Assembly (NCBI RefSeq): GCF_000004195.4
Contig: NC_030683.2
Coordinates: 80,554,910 to 80,618,909, forward strand
Direction of reading: 5' to 3'
DNA length: 64,000 bases
DNA from: Xenopus tropicalis
Lineage: Eukaryota > Chordata > Amphibia > Anura > Pipidae
Shown here piece by piece: positions 28,300 to 53,317 of this stretch (its first letter is position 1; each line of letters opens with the position of its first letter). Under the pieces are notes generated by a model. It worked only from the letters and a program-made list of their open reading frames with translations, searched no databases and was not told the DNA's origin. The position numbers and the translations under genes are program-made.

Positions 28300-30457
28300 T
28301 TTACATTGCCTTTTTACAATGCTTTTACCAAAGCTGATTTTCACAACTTTACACTAGCTTAGACTTTTTAAAACGCTGCAGGAGGTTTGCGACGATCAAA
28401 AAGGTGTAGGCACCATTACCCTTGCGAAGACATTACTTTTCTAACAAGGAATCATAAGAATTAATAACATTTTCAGTAGTGGAGTAAAACTTTACTAAAA
28501 CTGCACTACAAGTTATATTTCAGGCAAATTAAAACAATGTATCCTGATGGTCGTATCCTTTACACTGCATTATTGCCTGCTCTGCTGTTTCGGGAGGACT
28601 GGGCACCAAACGTTAGTACAGCATATTTGCATCTCTGTATGTGCAAACTTATCTTTACATTTTGTTTTAATAAATTTTAGTATCCTTTGTAAAATAAAAT
28701 ATTTAAAAACCATTTTCTTGCAAAGTTCTGTATTGTTTGGGAATGATCATGGTTACCTGCAGAATTCAGGATCCAGTTTGGCAGAAACCCTACACTTTTT
28801 GCAGCATTCATCCAAATCTGAACCTTATGTGTCTTCAAACCTCTAAACAACGGTAGAGCTGGAAGATCCATTTACTTAACACCGATGTATAAAGCATTAA
28901 CAGTGCAGGTTACTTGATTTGGTAGCCCCATGTGGACTGCTAGCCTGCAGGAGACTAAACATTAGTAAACTTGCCTCTAAGCCTGAAATTTAAAAAGAGG
29001 CACTTACTTTGAGGCTACTGGGAGCAACATCAAAGGGGATGGTGATTAACATGTTGATCATAAGCTACTGGTTGGGGATCACTGGTGTAGACTCTCAACA
29101 TGTATACAAAAAAAATACCACGAAAAGCACACTGCTTTTAATCCCAATAAATGAGAAACTAAGGAGCCTTTTTTATTTAATTCAAAGTATAAAGGCAGCA
29201 ATCACTGACAGTCATTATTATATATCGTTTGATAGTTCGTACATTTTGTAATCCACATATTTCAGAGGACTAACCCCTAATCCCCAGGTTGTGAAACACA
29301 GGAATTTGCACCATATTGCTAAATAAGCACAATATTCTGCTGCTGCTGCATACATCTCATTGGAAAGCTGCATAAGCAATAGGAATACTAATCTTAGAAC
29401 AGTGTTTGAAAAGCATATATTAAGAGTAGGACAGTGCCATTAATTGCTAATAATTTGACAGAAATAGGTTGCAAATGCAAGGAGAAAACATGCAGATAGG
29501 AAGCAGTTAGTGCTTGCTAGAGTATTGCTCAACACATATGACTATTCCATTGCAAATGGACAGTATAGTGATACTGTGATGGGAATGTACCCAGTGCTGT
29601 GCTATTTTTATTTTTTTGAAATATATAACACTAGCAATGCATTATTGCAGGCAGCCACTACAGAAATTCTTCTATTGTATTTGTCCTTATGAAACGTGAA
29701 ATCGATGATTATACCTGTATACTGAATCATCTGCATTTTAAATGTTATATAACTAGTTGATTTTGATCCTAAAATTAAATACAAACATGGATTAAAATCC
29801 TTTAACAGTAGTGGTGCACAGAACATCTCTTTTGGTAATGAGACATAGCATTTTATAGCTATAGTTCGGGGGAGGGATCTGTATTAATTTCCAATAGCTT
29901 GGATCTGTGTGTGTGCAATTTCAGATCAGATGCTTGTCATCCACCCATGGAGGTACTGGATCCCAACAATGTATGGAATCATGCCTAGTACCATTGGCCT
30001 GCTGCACTATTTCTACAGCTTCTACAATGTAACAGTTATGATTTTTATGCCTGCACCACTTTCTATTGATGCTTGACCTGCCTATTAATAAAGCTTCAAA
30101 AAGTTTCCAAGTTGTTCTATAGAGGTGGAAATTCCGTCCAAGTAGTAAAATGTTACCGAAATCCCATTATTTCAATATCATTTCAACAGCTTCAACAAAG
30201 TTTGCAGAAGGCAGGAAAATACTAGTGACTGCTCTCATTTTGCCCAAAATATGAGAGCAGTTCTTCATGGTGTTTCTTTTTTGTAACAGAAATAATGAAC
30301 TAACAAATTTCAGCTAAACTTTGGTCACACCTGACCAAAATTAAGTAAATTTCTTTACTTTCAGAACTAAAAATTCAACATTTTATAAATGGACATCCAA
30401 GTTTTGATACAGTTCTTGCAAAGAACCCCTGTATACTATAAATTTTGCTACTGACCT
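28300..30457. other. IFT46-TMEM25 convergent intergenic region
   Basis: No coding exon seen. A hAT-like end (CTACTGGTTGGGGATCACTG) lies at about 29067-29087. AATAAA-type hexamers on the plus strand near 28669 and 30086 are possible distal IFT46 poly(A) signals, unproven. Confidence 0.45.
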
Positions 30458-30463
30458 TTTATT
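30458..30463 (-). terminator. Candidate TMEM25 poly(A) signal
   Basis: AATAAA on the minus strand, about 470 bp after the TMEM25 stop; first canonical hexamer noted in that direction. Confidence 0.4.
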
Positions 30464-30933
30464 GCTTATTACAGCATGGCCTTGTTGATTATATCTGCAG
30501 CCAGATAATAGTTCTTACCACTGCATCTATAAACAAGCTCATAATATGGAGTGTATAAAGCTAGTAATCACTTTATAGTATAGGGTTTTGTGTAGAATTA
30601 TCTTGTTCTGTCTGTGCCTTATGTATTTTAGCCTGAAACCTAAATGAGGTTAGAAAAGGTTGTAGTTTTGTCATTATCACAAACAGCTAGCAGCAGCATA
30701 GTTCTGCACCTTTTCCCCCTAAATATTCTAACACAGATTAAATCTTGTAGACTGGCCTGTGAGAGTTGTGCCAGGCTATAGTATTATCAGAATGGCCAGA
30801 CACAATCCTAATGCCCAGATAAGATGAAGACCTTATTCTGCACCCTAGTACATGCTACAGGTTTGTAGATCCAATGTGGTGGAAAACCACAACTCAGTTG
30901 TAGAAGTCCAAAACTATAGCTTTCATGAAGTAC

Positions 30934-43595
<12,662 letters not shown>

Positions 43596-43699
43596 CTGTA
43601 ATATGGAAAGACACAAGGCAATAATGAAAGAAAGGGAAAACAACAATTCTTTAAAAAGTTAGAGAAACTATGCAGCTATTATCAGCTATTTTGGATGAT

Positions 43700-44026
43700 A
43701 AACTAGAACATCACAACAATATATGGTCACCATGGGTCACTTATCTCTCTTATTAAAAAAACTGACTGCCACAAGCTCCCTTTTTAGTCAGTTCATACCA
43801 GCATTATGATAAATTGTGGACTATGCTTTATATAATAACTTCTCAGTCAACCAAGACTTCTTGCCTATTAATTTCTTGACACCACCAATTTGCCCATTTA
43901 TTTTATATTTTCCCCTCCACTTTTGTTTTACTTTTCCGGTTCTTAAAAAAAAAAAAAAAAATGTTTGGTATCCTATACTGTACTTACTTGTATTGATGTA
44001 AAACCTAAATAAAGAGTTAAAAAAAA
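43700..44026 (+). mobile_element. Poly(A)-tailed retroelement 3' end
   Basis: AAACCTAAATAAAGAGTTAAAAAAAA has a poly(A) signal directly before a short A tail, and an A17 run lies at about 43945. Left boundary uncertain; family not recognised. Confidence 0.4.
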
Positions 44027-44112
44027 GGTTAGAGAAAATTGTGCAAAATTGGAATTGTACTTATATCCATAAATTATTTTTCTTCTTAGTCCTGACATGC
44101 CAGAGGTAGGAC

Positions 44113-44143
44113 CAGTAATTAGAGAAAATAACAGCAAAAACAT
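44113..44143 (-). CDS. TMEM25: Candidate TMEM25 signal-peptide exon (weak)
   Basis: After a CTCCTGCCAG sequence, ATG opens MFLLLFSLIT and ends in phase 1, which would splice in frame to give ...LITGLGEPLQKD, similar in shape to the human signal/mature boundary. Against it: the donor GTCCTA is poor and the leader is very short. An alternative 5' exon with a strong donor lies near 49382. Confidence 0.22.
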
Positions 44144-44564
44144 CTGGCAGGAGCTTACTGCCAAACAGACTTACTGCATAAAATAAAAAATTATTGGAGA
44201 ACTTTGTATAAAGTACTTACGAAAAAAGCTTTAGCTCCTAGTTGTTGCTCTGTGCTGCAACCAAATACAACTGCAAAAATCCAAAAAGTAGGAGAAAAAA
44301 GCTTCAGCAGATTTACTGCAAACCATTTATTGTGGGTAGTGGTAACACGACATGTTTTGGGTCAATACCCTTTATCAAGTGTGTTTATGTGTTATCAAGT
44401 GTGTTTATGTGTTATTACAGTTTTGTTAAAAAAAAAAGCTTAAATTGCCCTTTAAGCAGCAAGTCTCAGTCCCCCAAGAGACCTATTTAGCTTATTAGTT
44501 AAAGTTGTATCTCAGTGCAGGTGTGTCTTTTTAACACAGATTTCTGGGCTCAGAAAGCTACTTT

Positions 44565-44712
44565 TTAGGCTAATGCCAGACGAGGCATAGGGCGGATATT
44601 TTCGGCAAGCGGAAAAGCGCTTGCTGAAAATTCCACCCTACGCCTCCTACATGTGCCTGCACCCGAATGAATGAGATACGCTCGGGTGCAGGCACATGTA
44701 GCAGATATACGC
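44565..44712. repeat. GC-rich foldback repeat
   Basis: CTACATGTGCCTGCACCCGA and CTCGGGTGCAGGCACATGTAG are inverted around GAATGAGATACG; outer ATTTTCGGCAAGCG / CGCTTGCTGAAAAT forms another hairpin. Confidence 0.8.
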
Positions 44713-44719
44713 AGAAAAA

Positions 44720-47440
44720 CGCGAGACAATGCAATGTATTTACGTGCAGGTGAAGCTTGTTTGACTTTCTGCTCTCTGATAAAAACTACTTTTTAATTAA
44801 ATTTGTATCTTTTTTTAGCATTCAGTGCAGGAGATCAAAGGGAAATGAGTGACTTTTCAGTAAGAATCCGGGACTGCGGGTTGAGCTGCCAAAAGCGGGA
44901 CTGTCCAGCGAAAATTGGGACAGTTGTTACTGCCAAACAGTGTACAAAGCTGATATGTACCTATCCCAAAATGCTTAAAGTGGCTATTGGTGCAAAAGGT
45001 GGCTCTAAACATATTTATACATTTTTATAAATATATATTATTTTTTTGTTTTGTTTTTTTGCTTTTTTTTTGTTTTCTGACTTAAATAGGCTTATTTATC
45101 AATGTTCAAGTTTGTGAATTCAAGTGTTTTTCTAATTTGAACTCACATTTCTAATGCTTGCTTATTTATTAATAATGAAAACTTGTTTTAATTAAAAAAA
45201 ATAAATAACGCTACATCTCAATCCACCCAAAATGCTCTTTGCTTTTTAGTAAGCCCTGCCCAATCTGAGGTCCAAGATTTGGGACTGTCCCCAGAAAAGG
45301 GGACCATTAGAAGACACGCATTAAGTATGTTGAGCTGTGACACAGCTTATTAGAAGGACTTTGAAAAGAAATAAAAAGGTAATGAAAACATTATACTGTG
45401 CCAGACAGCAGTTGTAGTCTGCAGGTAAGGGATTGGCAATAGAAAGTCTGGCTGCATTCAGCATTTCTGGGGTCCTTGCTGCCCTGAGGGGGCCTTTCGG
45501 ATGCCTTGAGGGGGGCGCATCGCAAATGAACTCTGTACTAGGAGAGACGAAAATTCAGATTTGCATTGGAATTTGAATTTCACTTTTTGGCGCCCCTGCT
45601 AACTTGTGGCCTGCTGCTGTCTGAGGTGAGATTCTCAACTCGCTTCATGACAGCAGCGCACCTGGCAAGGGTTTTAATTTAGCACAAAGGCTGGGACTAT
45701 GGCTGCGACCACATATGCATTTCTCCTAACCAGCAAAATTTGTAAACAATGGAGTACTGTGTCATCAGGCAAATTCTTCTTCGCTGACTGTGTGTAAATT
45801 AAGCCAGAAACCATTGGGTGGTATCCTTGTACTTGAAAAAAACACCGGTAATAGATAATAAACCCATAGAATAACTGTTTGAAGGTGGAAGTCAGGTAAT
45901 TTTAAATGTGCCTGTGGGTAGGGTAATATAACCCACAGGTACTGGCATGGAGGGACAAAAATGCATATATAATTTAATAATAAGTTAAACAGATCTGTAA
46001 CAGTGTTGTGCTAAAACTGCTGACATGACAATTTTTTTTAAATCCCATTTTTCATGGATTTTTTCTTCAACTTCACTGAAGTACCCACCTCTTTGAAAAA
46101 GTGGCTGAAAGAACAAAAGAGAGACGCGAAGCAGCATCCTGCCTGGGACAAGTCAACTAGAACTTGCTCATTTCTGTGCCAAAAGAGAAATATTATTTTT
46201 TAGTAATCTTTATTCATTTATCTTTTATATAGAAGGGGAGGGTACAGAAAGGAAAAGAGGGAGGGAAAGGAAGGGGGGTGGCTCAAAAAATCAATACAAT
46301 TTTAAACCTTAACATCTAAGCAAAATCTAACAAGTCATTGCTAGCATAATAATACATAAACAGTTGAAACATGATATATCCCATTGTAGCCAGTTAAGAT
46401 TGGTTAACAGTCTAAAAGGCCTAAGTAAAACCCAGATATCAATTGTGCATCATAGAGCTTGTATGAAGTTTAACCAAGGGGACCATACTTTCCATTATAA
46501 TTATCTTTTGCTGTGTATAATATATTGAATTTCGTTTTGTTTCCCCATTTCTTTGACACTTGCTAACCATATCGAATATGTGGGGAGTGGGGTGTAAATT
46601 TCCTAATAGAAGCAAGTTAAAAAGGGAATTCTCCTTCAGCTCACATATGGCATCCTTTGCAAGAATTAGATGGCCAACCACCTTATTATGTAAGGGCTGA
46701 GGCAGGCAGCATAAAAGTAAACCTGACACTTCTTTAGCACACTATTTGGAAAAAAAGTTTAAAGGAGAATTAAAGCTACTGCACACCAGCTTACATCTGC
46801 AATTACTTCTATGCTGGCTAGCCACACTCAACCAACCCCACTTGTATGCAGCTCAATAAAGAACTGACAGCTAGCCATACTTGAACTAGACAGTTTTTAC
46901 AGTCTAGTAATCCAGCTGACCTTGTGTGTCTCTATATGAAATGTTTTATGCCCTTTAACAGAAGGACTATTTGGATTTCAGTTGCACTTGTCAAATGACT
47001 CATGGATGCAGCTCCAGGCCCCCCTGTAATAAGCCCAAGTCACAGAGGCAATGGCAGAATTTTAACACTAATGGCACACAAATCATTTTCTCTAGCAGTA
47101 ACAGGATGCTTTTCACCACCCATGCCATATGCCATTGACTAGACTTAGGGTTGCCACCTGTCCAGTTTTGAACAAATACTGTGCCAGCATGGACCTCAAA
47201 ATGCACCAATCTCCACCTGTTATGTCATATTCCCCATGATGTTGTTACATGTCCCCTCATCATTATCCAGCCTGCTCCCTTGTGTTACTATTTCAGTCTC
47301 ACAGAAATATGAAGAAAGCAACCCTAGCAGCAATCAGCATGGCTGGTATAAGGCATTTCTCCACCAGCAGAGGAAACATCTGGAGTGTCATGAGCCTTAG
47401 AGGGGTAACAATAAAACAGCAGGACAGTTTTAACCCTTTA
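44720..47440. other. TMEM25 5' intron/flank, mostly unannotated
   Basis: No exon-like segment recognised. Around 46190-46740 a stretch starting TAGTAATCTTTATTCATTTA followed by purine-rich sequence resembles an inverted LINE tail; similar short tails occur at about 47965 and 56885. Confidence 0.4.
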
Positions 47441-48420
47441 AGTGCCAGAAGATTTCTACATTTAATTTGCAGATATCAGAATATTTTAGATTCCAAGGTC
47501 AAAAATTCTGCTAAAAGTAGGTTTACACCAGGAAACCATACATTTTTGCAAAGTATACATTCTCCCAAGCCCAGAATAGGTAAATACATCTTTCAACTTC
47601 AAGCTACCAAAAGTTAGCAGTTTATCTAAAAATCACCTCAAACCTTGCACTTTATAGCATCACCCACATGTCATTAAGTACCAAATACTAAAGTACAAAT
47701 ATGACCACCAGAGGTCTTCCAAAGAGTTTGGTGCCCATTGTGTAGGGGTGCCCAGAGTTTGTCCCATGGCGATCTACCGTTGACTCCTCCCCCAAGACGC
47801 AGTGTACATATGCATCCCCCGGCTTTGACGCGGTCCACTAGAAATCCACAGGGGATCGACTGGCAGACCGCGATCAATGTCTTGGCCACTCCTGGTGTAC
47901 AGGGTTACCCAAGTATTTGGCATGTAAACCCTTTAGAATGTACCCTGTGCATACAAATGTCATCATTTTTGTTTGTTTTTTTTAATTGTTTTTATTTATT
48001 TTTATAACAATCAGGTTCCACATGTACAAAATAGTGTCCATTACAAAGGAAATAATGTAACATTGGCATGCCATCAGTATAAACATCATCATTTTATTTT
48101 AACTACAGCAAACACACTGCCTGTTGTATGTGTTGTAAAAACTTGAAAACGAAATGGATTAGTAGTTGGGCAGGTTATATATAGGCATTATGGTTGAACT
48201 TGATGGACGTATGTCTTTTTTCAACCCAACTTACTATGTTACTATGTACTATGTTACTAGAAAACCATATATTTTTGAAAAGTACACATTCTGGTAAATA
48301 TCAAATTGGCAAAACCATGGTAAACGGAGGCCTCAAAAAGAAATTATTGCACATACAATTTTCACAGGCAAAAACAAGTAATCACAAAAAATGAAAGCAA
48401 AAGAATCACTGAAATCCAAT
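47440..48420. mobile_element. Older interspersed repeat split by later insertions
   Basis: GGAAACCATACATTTTTGCA...AAAGTATACATTCT at about 47540 and GAAAACCATATATTTTTGAA...AAGTACACATTCTGG at about 48253 are related blocks. Between them lie a hAT-like element (47744-47893) and a LINE-type tail ending TTTTTTCAACCCAACTTACT near 48235. Confidence 0.5.
47744..47893. mobile_element. hAT-like MITE
   Basis: GGGGTGCCCAGAGTTTGTCC at the left and GGCCACTCCT at the right are imperfect inverted ends, flanked by similar 8-mers (TTGTGTAG / TGGTGTAC). Interior rich in GATC and CGCG. Confidence 0.6.
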
Positions 48421-48433
48421 AAAATTTAAAAAC

Positions 48434-50477
48434 TGGATACCGATGGCAGATATTTGGGCCCTGGCACGGTAGCAATGGCACTGATACAAAACTTTGGTTT
48501 GTTTCCTAGCTAAGCAGTCACACGAGCTCTCCACTGTAACTAGAAATGAACAAAACAGTGAAAGTGCAAAAACAAACAAAAAAAGAAATATAAAAGAACA
48601 ATTAGCTTTTTGTAGGGGAAAGAGTTAATTTAGGAGTAGAGAAAGGATCAAAAGGATATTACTGATGCCAGGTGACAAAGAACTATTTCATTTCAGCTAG
48701 TGAGTCACATTTTAGAACATATATATAGTACCTGTGGAAGTGGGATGAAATCTGCAAAAATTTACAGAGCTAGTGGGGTTCTCAGGTAGCTACAGCCTGC
48801 ACAATCCTCCTACCAGTCTTCATTTATGCAGTGTCTTCCTCTCCCCAGTCCTGCCTACATCCGAGTGCAGCTGATAATACAGCAGAACCGGAGCTTGCAG
48901 GAATGGGAACCTACTCAGATGTTCTTCTGTGGCATTTATAGGCATGTTAGGCAACTGCAGCGAGAGATCCGATGTAGTGCATAGATACAGTCGTAATGGC
49001 ATGACGTTTAGGGCAATCCTCCTGAGACATACTGTGTAGGGATGCTGAGAGGGAGTCATATCAGGTCAGCCATAGTTTAAATTATTACCTGGGACTGTTA
49101 GAGGAGCTCCCTGTAGTTACCTTAACACTTATTCCTGCAGAGACTTACTAGTAATTCTTCTGTTATTATCTCAGTTTGCAGGGGTATCATTGTCAGAGTG
49201 TTACTCCGCTTCAACCGCAGGGGGCGCTGCTATATTCTAGCCAATTCAAATTGCATAAATCTTGCACACTACAGCGTCGGACTCTTTGCCTCGGTTTAGA
49301 TGTTTGTATAAACCCAATTTGTCCATCTGACATAACAAGCTAAGCATTCCAGCATTCCCAGCACTATTTCCTCAGCAGCCCCTTACCTGGATTCCGTTCA
49401 TTGCACAGCCTCTTCATGCTTCCCCTCTTAGGTTCACCTGCAGCATCAGCAGCTACTTTGGTCTGATCAACCACTGCAGTGATTTCGCAGGCGGCAAATT
49501 GCCAGTAGGCATTACAAATCAAGCAAACTACATCAGCCAGTAGGGGGAGCTGCGGGCAAAGAATTGAGCAGGTGCCGTAAAATGCATTGTGAGGCATAAG
49601 AGGCATTTCAGATTCACGTCGCTATTGTAGCGCCGTGCCATATTTCATAGTAATGTGATATTAACCAAACTGTGGAAAAATTGCCTTATACCTACGTATA
49701 TAATAGACGTATATGTATTGCTAGCTTATAGAACTGATAGGGAGGTTGAAGAGGTTCCTGAAGGTCAGTGTCTGTGTGTTCAGTTCTGCAAATATTTAAA
49801 CGTGTCAGACATTTGTCCCACTCATAGGTGGATTTTCAATAAGGCTAGGGAAGGCTAAGCCTCCCCAAACCTGCTTGGCACATTAGCAAAAAAAAAAAAA
49901 AGCCTCACTCTGTACTTGACTTTCTCTGCACTGATACTTTAACATCTTAGTAGGTTTGTCCTGTCATGCAAACTCCAGTTCTGCTGTATAATCAGCTGCA
50001 ATCTGATTGGATATTTCTTCTTGTGGCTTATCCAATCAGAGTGTAGCTCTGAGACAGCCAGTGAAATTGACCAATCAAGCCACAGATGTAGGCAGGACTG
50101 GGGAGAGGAAGACACTGCATAAATGAAGACTGATTACCTGTGAACCCCACTAGCTCTGTAAATTTGCTGCAGATTTCATCCCACTCTCACAGGTACTGTA
50201 TATATGACTAACTGAAATTAAATAGCTTTTTGTCACCTGGCATCTGTAATATCCTTTTAACCGTTTCTCTAGTCCTAAAGTAACTCTCTGCCCCACAAAA
50301 AGCTAATTGTTCTTTTATTTTTATTTTTTGTTTGTTTTTGCACTTTTTTCACCGTTTTGTACATTTCTAGTTAGAGTGAAGCCCTCATGTGACTGCATAG
50401 ATGGGAAACAAACCAAAGTTGTGTATAAGTGCCAGTGTTACAGTGCCAGGGCCTGAATATCTGCCATCAGTACCCAC
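48434..50477. repeat. Large imperfect inverted repeat around a candidate TMEM25 5' region
   Basis: Left arm about 48434-48938, right arm about 49915-50477. Matching blocks in inverted order include GGCAGATATTTGGGCCCTGG / CCAGGGCCTGAATATCTGCC, AACAATTAGCTTTTTGTAGG / CCACAAAAAGCTAATTGTT, GCAGTGTCTTCCTCTCCCCA / GGGGAGAGGAAGACACTGC, and CAGCTGATAATACAGCAGAA / TTCTGCTGTATAATCAGCTG. The right arm has about 70 extra bp near 50010. The centre (about 976 bp) is CpG-containing. Confidence 0.85.
49370..49620 (-). promoter_or_regulatory. Candidate TMEM25 5' exon/promoter area
   Basis: On the minus strand AATCCAG|GTAAGG near 49382-49388 is a strong donor in phase 1, preceded by an open frame from ATG at about 49606. 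The area has scattered CpG (GACGTCGC-like, GTAGCGCCGTGCC at about 49616-49640). No signal peptide is encoded here, so it may be a 5' UTR exon. Position upstream of TMEM25 is the main argument. Confidence 0.3.
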
Positions 50478-50740
50478 TGCATCTCACTGTATAAAATGTG
50501 CTGGTTTTGTAAATACAGACTGCATCTCACTGTATGAAATGTGCCTGGAATGTCAGTACCCACTGCATCTCACTGCATAAAATGCACTGGTCTTGTAAAT
50601 ACAGACTGCATCTCTCTGTATATAATGTGCTGGTTTTATAAATACAGACTGCATCTCACTGCATAAAGTGAGCTGGTCTTGTAAATACAGACTGCATCTC
50701 ACTGTATGTAATGTGCTGGTTTTGTAAGGGATGTCAGTAC
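50478..50740. repeat. 43-bp minisatellite, about six units
   Basis: The unit is ACTGCATCTCACTGTATAAA then ATGTGCTGGTTTTGTAAATA and CAG. Two units carry an inserted GGAATGTCAGTACCC. It starts exactly where the right arm of the large inverted repeat ends. Confidence 0.9.
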
Positions 50741-51098
50741 CCACTGCCATCCTTGCTATAAAACTAACACCTTTAAGCTACCTGATCCTAAAAACAAATA
50801 GATGGAGAATCCCTCACACAAGTGCATGTATGAATACTTCTACATCCTAAGTATTTTAGGGTGAAAAAAGCACTGCAGCCTGCACTTTTGCACAGTATCT
50901 CTAGGAGTCAGTGGGAACCACAAGAAATAGTTGGGAGGGTAATTTTTTATGCCAGCACTAAGTGTCACATTAGTTTTATGTCAGTCTATGTATGGCCAAA
51001 CTTTAGCATTCCCAAACAAAAAAAAAGTCACCCTCTGCCTATAGTCCCACTAAATCTTGTGAACAAATTAGCATGAGCTTTCTGGGAGTTGTCCTAAA

Positions 51099-51326
51099 CA
51101 GCAATGAGCAAATTTTTTAGCCAGGCATGGATTCTCAGCGAAAATCCACATTTTGGCACCAGCAAATTTTTTTGAGAAATGGCCGCAAAACTTTGCCACA
51201 GAAAATTTGTGGTTCCATCAAAAAAGTTGCATTTTGTGATTTTCTTTTTGCCATTTTGCAAAGTTTTCCGAAGTTTCACAATTTTTTTTGGCGAAGTGAA
51301 ACGGGACAGATTTTCTCATCACTACT
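51099..51326. mobile_element. MITE with AGCAATGAGCAAATTT / TTTTCTCATCACTA ends
   Basis: Imperfect inverted termini and an interior of complementary A/T-rich hairpins (CAGCGAAAATCCACATTTTG; TTTGGCGAAGTGAAACGGG). A common Xenopus repeat type; superfamily not assigned. Confidence 0.7.
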
Positions 51327-51329
51327 CCT

Positions 51330-53009
51330 TAGCCAGCTATATTAAGTAGACGTTTGTGGTTAATATTTAAAATATAATATTTTATAGTAATTGTTTAATA
51401 GAATATTAATTTTCAATTTCTGGTATAACAGTAAAATAAAATATGGTAAAGAGTTACACATATTTTCTAAGGTCCACTCTCAAGACAGCTACATGAAAAC
51501 AGTGCCAAATGGTATTGATGTAATATTGGCTTTTATTTGAATTTTCACATGAGCCCACTGGGAGTTTATCTGGCCAGCTAGTCCAACCTTCTGGCTACAC
51601 CCTTACACTGGACAGAAACTGGACTGAACAAATTCGTTCACATGTCAAGTAAACAGTCTCCCAAACAGACCCAGTATAAAGCACCAGCTTGTGGCAGTTT
51701 CCAGCAGCCCTCTGCCTGTCTCAGAAAAGTAATTGTATGTTCCATCTGGTTGGTTGCTAGATTTCTTGCCCTGAATTTATGTGCTATAGCACAAATGAAA
51801 ATGTAATAGAATTTCATGAAAATAAGAAGCTTTGTAAATATTTAAAAATGTTGTTGTGTTTCTAAAATAATCAAATTAATTTAAGCATCCTGTCTATCTG
51901 CACATGCAGCTTTTTGTTGGATTCAGTTATTTTGAAACAGCTCTAATACATTGTTCTAGGTAAAGGTAGCAAACGCCAATGTATTTGACTTAACTGTCAA
52001 CCAACTGCAATGGGAGGCTACGCTCTGTCAGGTCTGGTTGATTGGCTCTCATACTATTACATAGTGCTCAGAACCACTGAAATGGCTGGGTAGTGCTCAC
52101 AAGGATTTTGAGAAATTTCCATTAAAGCAGTCCAAAAAGCAACTTTAAAGGCACATTCCTTCTATATCCAGAGGTTATAATGCAATGACAATAGTTATTT
52201 TACTTCATATTGCCAATTCATTTGTGCCTGTTATTATATTGTCGTCATAATTTTACAATTTATATAATCTGGTGCCTAAATATCAGTAAATGTTAACAAA
52301 TATTCCTTGGTACATAATCAGCTAGGCTGTTGACTTTGGCTCTGACATTGCAACTCAAATATGTAGCAGGATCTAGGGTGGGCAGAGTCTTTAGGGGGCA
52401 GGGTTGCCAGCTTCTCCATTACTTTGTCTTTGCCAGACTTCAGTTTTATTACATGTATGGTAGGCTGTCTTTACTGCCAACCATCATTTTGTTTTCATGT
52501 TGCATTTCCTGTATCTATTAAAGATGGATACAGTACAGAAAACAGCAAAGAAAATCTGTTCTTCACATAGGTTCACCCAAGGTGGTGCAGGGGATGTCTG
52601 GCACAGGGAACAAAATACTAAGCACTTTTAAGGAACATGTTTTTTTTATGCTTTGAGCATTTGTTCCAACAGCACTGACTTTTTTTGCTAAAATTACAGA
52701 TTTTTTACAGAATCATATTTTTTTTTTTAAAAAAAACCTTGCCACTTAAAACTTGCCATTTTTTTTTAAACATGATTATGGGGGGTGGGAGTACTTGAGT
52801 ACATTTCCTTCAAAAGGAATGGTTTAAGAAACAGTGATCTAAAACTCTCCTTTAATACATTTCTATTGAATAATTGCATATCTTGAGTTTACCATACGCA
52901 GCCCATTGTACAGACTTCTCTTGGTACCTGGAATTTCCCCCACCTTAATATAGCTATATTGGTATTTTTCCCTTGTTTGGATCACCCTCATCCACATTTA
53001 AGTGTTGCC
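51330..53009. other. 3' flank of TTC36, no gene seen
   Basis: Mostly AT-rich unique-looking sequence. On the minus strand ATTAAA at about 52852 and AATAAA at 52445-52450 are candidate TTC36 poly(A) signals. Confidence 0.4.
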
Positions 53010-53317
53010 TCATGCTTCCCTGTCATCCTCCAAGCTAGTGGATGCTCCTACTTGAATTTTGTGCCCATTTGGTTCTCTCAGTTTTTGCATCATGTCTCTC
53101 AGCATAGTGTTACAGAGTGCAGCATATGGATTTAGCAGAATAAGCTGCTGTTTGGCAAAATCACTGCCCAGCTGAGCAGCTCTCTGAAAGTCTTTCCTTG
53201 CTTCATCATCCTTTCCCTGTAAGCGTAGAATCAGCCCTCGCTGTACCAAGGCCTGGCGTCCTGCAACCCCTGCAATTCCACTCAGTTCCACTGCCTGGTT
53301 AAGGTCCTCAAGTGCAC
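53010..53317 (-). CDS. TTC36: TTC36 coding exon 3 (terminal)
   Basis: 308 bp including TGA at 53012-53010; acceptor CTTCTATCCTAG. Carries the second and third TPR units and a hydrophilic tail ending EDDREA. Confidence 0.96.

Noticed and set aside
43973..44164. 63-codon minus frame reading as a signal peptide with a longer N-terminus
   Set aside because: The upstream part starts at TTG, not ATG; only the short ATG-initiated piece at 44113-44143 was kept as a weak candidate exon.
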